Origin: Escallonia rubra
Taxonomy: Eukaryota > Streptophyta > Magnoliopsida > Escalloniales > Escalloniaceae
DNA: 64,000 nucleotides
Direction of reading: 5' to 3'
NCBI GenBank assembly: GCA_033065855.1
Contig: JAVXUO010001094.1
Span: 124,001-188,000, forward strand
In this document: piece by piece, positions 56,775 to 64,000 of the stretch
How the letters are laid out: each line of letters begins with the position of its first letter
Numbering within the stretch: the first letter of the stretch is position 1
The notes under the pieces: generated by a model
What the model saw: the letters and a program-made list of their open reading frames with translations, nothing else
Told to the model about the DNA's origin: nothing
Databases searched by the model: none
Made by a program: the position numbers and the translations under genes

Positions 56775-57660
56775 GAGTTTGTTGGAGAAGGTGATCCAGA
56801 CAAAGCTAAAAATTGGATTAGGAACTTGGAGAAAATCTTTAAAACCATGGGGCTGAATGATGGGATGAAATCATTACTTGCAAACTTTTAGACTTGAAAA
56901 TGATGCTGCTTGTTGGTGGGAAATGATTGATAGCAAATGGACAGCGGCTCAAACAGTTCGCACTTGGGATTTGTTCAAAACTGAGTTCAATAAAAACTAC
57001 GTTCCTCAAAGTGTTAAACTGAAAAAGGGAGGCTGAGTTTCCGAATTCTGAGCAAGGCAATCTAACGGTGCAACAATATGCAACCAAGTTCACATCATTG
57101 GCTAGGCATGCTTCGTACTTGGTAGAGGGAAGAGATAGGAGGGTTGAAAGTTTTAAGATTGTTTGAAGCCTGAAATCCAAGAAAAGATCTCAATTCTCAA
57201 TATTAATGACTTTTATGAAATGGTGGACAGAGCTCTACTCATTGAGAAGAGTGATGGGGACATACAGAGGAAAATGGCACTGCTGAGTGGAACTGGACCA
57301 AATCTTTCGAATTGGCAAGGTGGAAGGAATTTGAACACCGGTGGTAATAAAGTGCAAAGAGCAGGGGCATATAATAATCAAATAAGCACGCAGCAACCTA
57401 AGGGCAAGCTTGCAACTTAGCAAATTCAGCGAGTACATGGGTACGAATTGACTTGTTCTTATTGTGGCAAGGTTGGGCATAATTCTGATTCTTGCTGGAG
57501 GAAGGAAGGGAAATGTTATGGCTGTGGATCCATGGATCACCATGTGAATGACTGTCCTAATCCAAGGCCAAAACGCATTCAGCAAAGTGGCAAGCAGGGA
57601 ACGAGTACAGGCCGAGGTACGGGGAAACCAAGACTTCAGGGAAGGCCTTTTGCTTTGGGA
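56775..57660 (+). pseudogene. gag: Tekay-like gypsy gag with two CCHC knuckles, broken
   Basis: Pieces in shifting frames: EFVGEGDPDKAKNWIRNLEK, MGLNDGMKSLLANF, CWWEMIDSKW, TWDLFKTEFNKNY, GNLTVQQYATKFTSLARHA, then an open frame from 57163 (LKPEIQEKISILN, FYEMVDRALLIEK). A stop at 57418-57420 precedes two knuckles in tandem, CSYCGKVGHNSDSC and CYGCGSMDHHVNDC. Two knuckles rather than one is a known gypsy variant. The frame is broken at about 56890, 57010 and 57160. Gag reading ends at a LINE tail inserted at 57661. Confidence 0.88.
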
Positions 57661-57710
57661 TATTGTTTCATCGGTTGATATATATTTTTATTTACCAAAA
57701 AAAAAAAAAA
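57661..57710 (+). mobile_element. 50-base LINE 3' tail insertion
   Basis: TATTGTTTCATCGGTTGATA through TTTTTATTTACC and A14 is identical in form to the 3' terminus of the LINEs in this window. It stands alone in gypsy sequence between gag and protease. It is an extremely 5'-truncated LINE copy, about 36 bases of LINE plus tail. No target duplication could be recognised. Confidence 0.85.
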
Positions 57711-57721
57711 GCCAAGAAATT

Positions 57722-58440
57722 CGGCCGAAGTGATTGGAGGTGCACTTTCTATTTTTCAGCACTTGGCACGAGTTTTGATTGATCGAGGTTCATCACATTC
57801 TTATGTAGCCCCACATTTTGTGCATCATTTGTGTAAGAGACTTGAGAGTTTACCATATGAACTTGTCGTGAGTATACCTACGGGGGACTCCTTACTTAGT
57901 GATGTTATGCATGGATCATGCCAAGTAGTAGTGTGTGGTAAGGGACTTAACGCTGATGTGTTCCCTGATCATATATAAAAGCTCTACCCCCTGATCGAAA
58001 ATATGAATTTGTTATTGAGTTATTGCCTGGAGCAAGTCCGGTTTCTAAAGCTCCATATAGAATGGCTCCAACAGAGTTGAAGTTTCAGTTGCAAGAACTA
58101 CGACTAGATAAATGCCTTATTCAACCAAGTGCATCGCCTTGGGGTGCTCCCGTATTGTTCGTTAAAAAGAAAGAAGGTTCCTTGAGATTGTGCATTGATT
58201 ATTGGCAATTGAATCATGTGACTGTGAGGAACAAATATCCATTTCCGCACATTGATGACTTGTTTGATCAATTACAGGGTGCAACAATATTTTCTAAGCT
58301 TGATTTGAGATCGGGATATCATGAATTGAAAGTCCAAAAAGAAGATGTACCGAAAACAACTTTTAGAACACGTTATGGTCATTATGAGTTCTTTGTTGTG
58401 CCGTTTGGTGTTACTAATGCTCCTGCAGCCTTCGTGGACA
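57722..58440 (+). pseudogene. pol: Gypsy protease and RT N-terminus, internally deleted
   Basis: Protease reads ARVLIDRGSSHSYVAPHF, with Arg where the family has Ser in D-S-G. A stop after FPDHI (57976-57978) is followed by [28 protein letters not shown], so the stretch that normally joins protease to RT is missing. The RT frame 58023-58454 has [41 protein letters not shown] and [18 protein letters not shown]. It ends at 58441, before the YIDD-type active site. The rest of RT and all of RNase H are absent. Confidence 0.9.
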
Positions 58441-58446
58441 TGATGC

Positions 58447-59740
58447 TAGCTTGAGACGAGAGATAATGGAAGAAGCACATCGGTCCAAGTATTCTATCCA
58501 CCCCAGAAGTACTAAAATGTATAAGGATCTGAAGTCTGGTAATTGGTGGAGTAACATGAAGAGATATGTGGCTGAATTTGTTTCAAAATGTCTTACATGC
58601 CAAGAAGTTAAGTTGGAACATCGCAAACCAGCTGGGTTACTTCAACGGTTATCCGTGCCTAAGTTGAAATTGGAGCATATTATGATGGACCTTGTATCAG
58701 GTTTACCTCGAACTCGAAATGGACATGATGCTATTTGGGTGACTGTTGATAGACTCACTAAATCTGCTCACTTTCTTGCCATAAATGTGACTTACACCTT
58801 AGAGAAGTTGGCGCGTATGTATACAGAAGAGATTGTTAGATTCCATGGAGTACCGGTAAGCATTATTTCAGATCGAGATCCTCATTTTACTTCGAGATTT
58901 TGGAAGGCTTTTCAAGATGCAATGGGAACTAAACTTGCTTTTAGCACATCTTTTCATCCACAAACAGATGGTCAAAGCGAAAGAACAATTCAGACCTTGG
59001 AGGATATGCCACGAGCATGTACTATGAAATTGAAAGGTAACTGGGATTATCACTTGGCACTTGTGGAGTTTTCTTACAATAACAGCTACCATTCTAGCAT
59101 TGAAATGGCACCATTTGAAGCTCTATATGGCAGGAAGTGCAGATCTCCAGTTTGTTGGAATGAAGTTGGTGAAAGACAGTTACTTGGACCCGAATTGGTG
59201 CAAGAAACCACAAAAACAATCAAGGTGATTCGTGATTATTTGTTGACGGCTAGGAGTAGACATAAAAGTTATGCGGATAAAAGAAGAAGAGATTTAGAAT
59301 TTTTTGTAGGAGATCATGTATTTCTACATGTTTCACATTCTAAGGGGTTACCAGGTTTGGAAAGAAAGGAAAACCAGCACCACGCTACATTGGTCCCTTT
59401 GAGATTTTCGAACGGGTTGGTGCAGTAGCATATCGGGTTGCATTGCCACCATCGCTAGCTGGTATACATGATGTTTTTCGCGTATCTATATTGAGGAAGT
59501 ATGAGCCTGATCCTTCACATGTATTGCGTCATGAACCCATTCCACTTCAGAATGACTTATCTTATATTGAACAACCGATTCAAATTTTGGACCGAAAGGA
59601 ACAAGCGCTACGGAACAGGAACATACCACTTGTTAAGGTGTTATGGAACACCATGGAATTGAAGAAGCAACATGGGAGAGAGAGGCTGAAATCAGAGAGA
59701 AGTATCCTTAGCTTTTTCCTTACTGAGGTATGAATCTAGG
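58447..59740 (+). pseudogene. pol: Gypsy integrase and chromodomain, frame broken near the end
   Basis: One open frame to 59428 carries the H2C2 zinc-binding region (HRSKYSIHPRSTKMY, CLTCQEVK), then the catalytic core with Asp in MMDLVSGLPRT...AIWVTVDRLTKS, Asp in IISDRDPHFTSRFW and Glu in HPQTDGQSERTIQT, so the D-D-E triad is complete. RRDLEFFVGDHVFLHVS and, after a shift, PPSLAGIHDVFRVS, LRKYEPDPSH and the chromodomain end IEEATWEREAEIREKYP follow. Chromodomains direct insertion to marked chromatin in this group. Junction sequence at 58441-58455 shows direct fusion to the truncated RT. Confidence 0.92.
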
Positions 59741-59771
59741 GACTAAATATTCTTTTAAGGAGGGGTAGGAG

Positions 59772-60559
59772 TGAGGAATGCTTGTAATTACGCATGTAGC
59801 TTGAATATCTTTCTTGTCGAAAGATCTTGTGCATTGTACGAGTGATATTCATGACCATTTATGTAGAACAAGCGATACGCTTGTCTTGGCAATGAAACAC
59901 CTCAAGTAGGTAGATTAGCTTAGTTTGAACCCTGATTAGTTGGTCTTAACCCTGATTAGTTATCCCTAAGCATGATTATGCTAATCTGGATTAGTCAAGG
60001 TTAATCGTGATAAGTTATTGAATAAGCCTGATTAGTTTGCCCAAATCTTGATTAAGCTAATTGTGATTACTAAGTTACTAATCTAGGTTAACTAGTACTA
60101 ATGAAGCTTATTAAGTCTAGAAATTGATTTGAGTTGTCAAGTTCTTATTGGTAAGACTTGGAAGGGGTCTAATACCCTTGGAACACTTGTTTCTCTAGGA
60201 AGAAATCTCAGCAGATTTCTCAAAACTTTGGCGACTCGTCGTGTCTTGTACCTTTTGAAGTAAAAACAAGAAGATAAGAGAGAAGGGAGTTGCCTAGTTT
60301 TAGAGAAAACTATAGAAGAGGTTTGAGATCTTGAAGAAGGAAAAAAAAAAGGAGAATTTGCTGTGACAATTTCATATTAGCAACCATTGATGGTTAGATG
60401 TTTTCTTCTTGACGGAGCTTTTGATGGTTTCTACACCCTAATCTTGTCAAAGGTAGGGTTTTACATATAAGCAGCCTTGAGCATGATTTTAATCATGGTT
60501 GGTGTGTATATAGGGTGTGTTATGTCCTTATGGAGTGTTAGAGTTGGATTAGAGAAATC
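59772..60559 (+). repeat. Start of the gypsy 3' LTR
   Basis: A purine tract AAGGAGGGGTAGGAG (59757-59771) is followed by TGAGGAATGCTTGTAATTACG, so the LTR begins at 59772 or about 11 bases later. A cluster of CTGATTAGTT-like motifs (59930-60080) and a TATATAG near 60508 follow. The LTR is cut at 60560 by a hAT element and would resume outside the window. Confidence 0.7.
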
Positions 60560-60739
60560 TAGTTCTGGCAATTTTTGCCCCGGACTCGCGGGTCCACCTA
60601 GGCCCGTTAGGAAATTACGAGTACGGGGAGCCCAAAACAATAACCGTTAAAATTGGACCCGGACCCAGACCGGCCCGTTTTTGGCAGTTCGGTTCGGTCC
60701 GGGTACAGGGGTAATCTGGATTTACCCGTTTTTCTGAGG

Positions 60740-60747
60740 TATATATA
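60740..60747 (+). promoter_or_regulatory. TATA box of the hAT element
   Basis: TATATATA stands 180 bases inside the left terminus, upstream of a C/T-rich leader. This is the expected promoter position for the transposase gene. Confidence 0.55.
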
Positions 60748-61200
60748 CTACGTCACTCGTCACTTGCCCTAACCCTAAACCACTTCACATTTTTTGTTTC
60801 ACTAATTCACTCCCTCCCGTCGCCCATCTCTGGCCGTCACAACACAGCCATCTCCCATCTCAGACTCTCAGTCTTAACTCTTACCAGTCACCATCGTCCA
60901 TTGCGGCGTCGCCCCTCCTTGGCTGATGGCTTTTCCTCCTCTAAACTCTAAAGACTGCCGACATCGATGACCATCCAATCCTCCATCTACTTCTCCGACT
61001 CCGGCCGACAGATCGACCACTGTTGTGGGCTTGTGGCGATGCCTATCTTATCAGAGATCGCCGATCGGTGTTGGCTGACATCTTCAAGTTCAACTGATCA
61101 ACTTAAGTCCTTGCGCCGAGTCACCGACCACCGTAATTTCGTAAACAGCTCCACCATCACCGCCGTTCACCTCTGTTCGTCACGGATTTATATAAGCAAG

Positions 61201-61804
61201 GTTAGTCCCTCTTTAAACTCCTCATTTATTATGAATACCGACCACACCTCAATGAAAATAATTTGGAACTTTGGACTGTTGAATGAATGAACAATGATTT
61301 GGAGTTTGCCAGTTTGGATTGTTGAATATTGAGAATATTTGGAATTTTGGAGTTTGGACAATTGGACTGTTGAATTGAATATTGAGAAGATTTGGAACTA
61401 TGGAGTTTGGACTGTTGAATATTGATAATTGATTAAATGGTTTCTTGTGTTTGATTGAATTTTTGGGATTGGTATTGCTGAAATTCTGAAAATCATGCAT
61501 CTCTGATTCTCTGTACTACATTTGTCACTGTGCTGCCTATGATTCTATGAACTGTGTAATGTGGACTGTTATTCTGTTAATACTGAAATAAACCACTGAA
61601 AGAAGATTATAAGAATGACTGGATGACTGAATCAATAAACCACTGAAATAAACACTGAAATGCCAAAGTGACCACTCCTGAATCAGCGAATTGCGATAAT
61701 AAGAATTACTGGATGAGTGAATCAATAAAATATACCACTAGTAATAGGAAATACTTAAATAAACCACTAAAAAAAGTCCTTGTTTCTTGTTGTCGCTGTT
61801 GTAG
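61201..61804 (+). other. Probable 5' UTR intron of the hAT transposase gene
   Basis: The donor AAG|GTTAGT is at 61200/61201 and the acceptor TTGTTGTAG|GATCG at 61804, six bases before the ATG. The interval is T-rich with repeated TTTGGACTGTTGAAT-like motifs (61260-61430) and has no ORF in frame. It is predicted from splice signals only. Confidence 0.6.
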
Positions 61805-61809
61805 GATCG

Positions 61810-64000
61810 ATGGAATCTGTGAACATGAATCCACCTATTGAAAATCCTGACGTTGAGGTTGTAGACATTGATGAGGACTCCCCTGTTTGTACTAATCCTG
61901 ATGGTATTGAGATTGATTCTAAGTCTAAAGGTGCTATTTGGGAGAAATTTGACATTGTGAAGGAAAATAATAAACATAGGGTCGTTTGTAGGTCGTGTAG
62001 GGAGAAAAGTTTTGCAATGGGAACCACTCCGGATGGGAAGCCATGCAAGAGTAGTCACGGAACTTCAAATATGCATAAACATCTTAAGGTTTGTAATGCC
62101 TACAAGAAGCAATTCATGGATATTAAACAAATGCAGCTAGATTACTCGGCAAAATTGAGGACCAAAAAGATTTCTCAAGATGTTTATCGTGAAAAAATGA
62201 GCATTGCAATCTTGAAGCATAATTATCCTTTCTCCATTATTGAACATGAGGGCCTTAGGGAGGTTCATAGCTATTTAAATGCAGAGGTCAAGCCGTATAC
62301 TCATAATACCGCTAAAGCCGATTGTTTGAAAATTGCTTTGAGGGAGAAAGAGGTACTTAAGCTTGCGTTGGCTAGAATTAGTGGTAAAATATGTCTCACG
62401 GCGGATGTTTTGACTTCAATTAGATCGGAGGGGTATCTTTGCTTGACTGCGCATTTTGTTAATGAAAATTGGAAATTGCATAGTAGAATCCTTAACTTTT
62501 CCCATTTTCCTCCACCGCATTCCGGTAAATTCTTGTGTGACAAAGCTTATGATTTTTTGAAGGATTGGGGAATCGAGAAAAAAGTGTTTTCGATCACTTT
62601 AGATAATGCCTCTAGTTGTGATAACATGCACGATCATTTGAAGAACTTAATGCTAGTTAACAAAGCCTTGGTGAGTAATAGCGATTATTTTCACATTCGA
62701 TGTTCGGCTCATATTTTGAACCTCGTTGTTCAAGATGGATTGAAAGTTGGTTGTGAGGCTATTTACAAGATTAGGGAGAGCATTAAGTATGTCAAAGGAT
62801 CTGAGAGTACGTTGATAAAATTTGCCCAGTGTTGTGAACAAGTTGGTGTGAGTGTGACATCTTCAATGGGTTTGCGTATGGATATTCCCACTCGTTGGAA
62901 CTCTACTTTTTTCATGCTAGAGTGTGCGATTAAATTTCGATTGGAATTTGTCAACTATTCTCTTACTGAATCAAACTACAAGTATTGTCCGACTAACGAA
63001 GAATAGGATAAGGGGGCTAGAATTGCAAAATGTTTGGCCCCATTTGCTGTAATGACCAATCTTGTGTCTGGGACTGAGTATCCAACGGCAAACTTGTATT
63101 TTAATTCGGTGTGGAGAATTCAGTTGTGCTTAATAGAAGAGATGGAAAGTGAGGATCTAGTTTTAAGAAGCATGGCTACTGAAATGTATCCAAAGTTTTT
63201 AAAGTATTGGGAATCTTATAGTGTTATTCTAGCTATGGCGACGGTTCTTGATCCTCGGTACAAGTTGGAATTTGTGGAATATTGTTATAATAAGATTGAT
63301 GTGATAAATGGGAAAGAAAAGGGAAATGAACTCAAAAAGAGTATCGAGAAGCTCTATCAAGAATATGTTTTCCAAAAATTCCGTTGCTCCGAAGGATAAA
63401 GCTTTTGTTGGTACGAGTGACATTCCTGGGCAAGAAGATGACACCGAAGTAAGTTATTTCCTTTTCTTGTTTACATTTCTTTTCTTACTTTTTAAAATTT
63501 TTTGTTTAATTGTTTACATTGGCGGTTCTAAAAATATAGGAGTACTTTAAAAAGCGACGACGTGAGGCCAAGAAGAAGTCAGACTTGGATCTTTATTTGG
63601 AGGAGCCGTCGTATGACTGCGTGGATTATGCACACTTGGATATCTTGGAGTATCAGAAAGATAATCGTTCTAGGTATCCCGTTCTTTCGAACATGGCACG
63701 TGATATCTTGAGTATTCCAATAACCACAGTTGCTTCCGAATCATCTTTTAGTATTGGTGCAAAAGTTCTCAACAAATATCGGAGTTCACTTACTCCCGAT
63801 AATGCACAAGCTTTGGTTTGCGGACGTAATTGGTTGTTTGGTTATGCAATTCAAATTAAGTTTTTAGTTGTGAAGCATTAAAATTATAAATCTATTTATG
63901 TGTTTTGAGATATAGTTTAACCACATTTGTTTAAATGTAGGTGAAGATCCCGAAGATAGAGAATTGGTGCTAAGTTTGCCGAGTAGTCCGAGCATGGACG
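61810..64000 (+). pseudogene. hAT transposase (RICESLEEPER-like), one stop and one shift
   Basis: The enzyme cuts and reinserts the element's ends. ATG 61810 opens MESVNMNPP. A BED zinc finger follows (VCRSC...NMHKHLKVC), then the RNase H-like core with Asp in LTADVLTS (62404-62406; other members have Trp at the Leu) and Asp in ITLDNASSCDN (62602-62604), and CSAHILNLVVQDGL. TAG at 63004-63006 replaces a probable Trp. The same frame then runs to about 63370, where an indel shifts it. GT-AG introns are predicted at 63449-63539 and 63841-63940. The C-terminal dimerisation domain is intact: [22 protein letters not shown] with the catalytic Glu at 63738-63740, and [11 protein letters not shown]. 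It runs off the edge at SPSMD. Confidence 0.92.

Larger units (their letters stand above)
56775..60559 (+). mobile_element. Tekay-like Ty3/gypsy element, right part
   Basis: The order is gag, protease, RT, integrase, chromodomain, polypurine tract, then the start of the 3' LTR. It is the right part of an element whose gag start is at 47836-47879, with LINE F between. A chromodomain-type C-terminus after integrase and the order PR-RT-IN place it among chromoviruses; Tekay/Del-like is the closest fit by sequence. RT is internally deleted, and the LTR is interrupted at 60560 by a hAT element. Confidence 0.9.
60560..64000 (+). mobile_element. Autonomous-type hAT transposon, cut by window edge
   Basis: It begins TAGTTCTGGCAATTTTTGCCC at 60560 with a GC-rich subterminal part (GGCCCGTT, CGGTTCGGTCCGGG), like other plant hAT ends. 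The 8 bases before it, GAGAAATC, should be its target duplication. A TATA box, 5' UTR intron and transposase gene follow. Its right end is outside the window, so termini and duplication could not be paired. Confidence 0.8.

Noticed and set aside
57722-59740. An endogenous pararetrovirus (RT-containing plant virus)
   Set aside because: Integrase and a chromodomain are present and a movement or coat protein is not. The order matches Ty3/gypsy chromoviruses.
1-64000. A cellular gene, for example a plant zinc-finger BED protein at 61810
   Set aside because: Every convincing coding stretch belongs to a transposon. The BED-hAT gene has transposon termini upstream and carries a stop and a shift, so a domesticated host gene is less likely than a decaying element.

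Overview
The window is plant nuclear DNA, almost certainly from an angiosperm, built almost entirely of transposable elements. I found no cellular gene, rRNA, tRNA or CRISPR array. The evidence for a plant is the element set: Ty1/copia and Ty3/gypsy elements with plant-type primer sites, a Tat/Ogre-like gypsy lineage, LINEs whose ORF1 carries a DUF4283-like domain plus a CCHC knuckle and whose ORF2 ends in a zf-RVT domain, and a RICESLEEPER-like hAT transposase with GT-AG introns. I cannot name the species.

Layout. 1-3491: copia element on the minus strand, cut by the left edge, with LTR, PBS, gag and pol, all broken. 3492-7479: AT-rich DNA without genes, with a TG microsatellite, a 57-bp tandem duplication and an LTR-like end. 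7480-11212: decayed Tat/Ogre-like gag and protease. 11213-23427: LINE A, interrupted by a solo LTR (14525-23318, TSD TCTTG), itself interrupted by a gag-only copia element (15180-22059), whose left LTR carries a non-autonomous hAT (15369-16413). 23428-23940: start of the Tat/Ogre reverse transcriptase. 23941-30424: LINE B with a second non-autonomous hAT (27121-28415). 30425-31318: fragment of the same LTR family as the solo LTR. 31319-32308, minus: the rest of the Tat/Ogre reverse transcriptase, now inverted. 32309-40815, minus: LINE C, interrupted at 34429-36968 by a piece with one LTR and four unrelated minisatellite arrays. 40816-41763, minus: Tekay-like gypsy integrase and chromodomain fragment. 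41764-47738, minus: LINE D. 47973-56774, plus: LINE F, head to head with D, split by a nested LINE G (52114-54526). 56775-60559: Tekay-like gypsy split by LINE F, with gag, protease, partial RT, integrase, chromodomain and 3' LTR. 60560-64000: autonomous-type hAT inside that LTR, cut by the right edge.

How it fits together. The locus records at least four layers of nesting. Several insertion junctions can be tested inside the window because a paralogous copy preserves the empty site. The most informative observation is that the Tat/Ogre reverse transcriptase is split across opposite strands at one 9-base target sequence, AGAAGCTCA. That sequence abuts the 5' end of LINE B on one side and the 3' end of LINE C on the other. 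The simplest reading is that one full-length LINE inserted there, and that recombination between two inverted LINE copies then flipped the DNA between them. Every element protein examined carries a stop, frameshift, deletion or lost residue. The hAT transposase and the 3' half of LINE F ORF2 are the best preserved.
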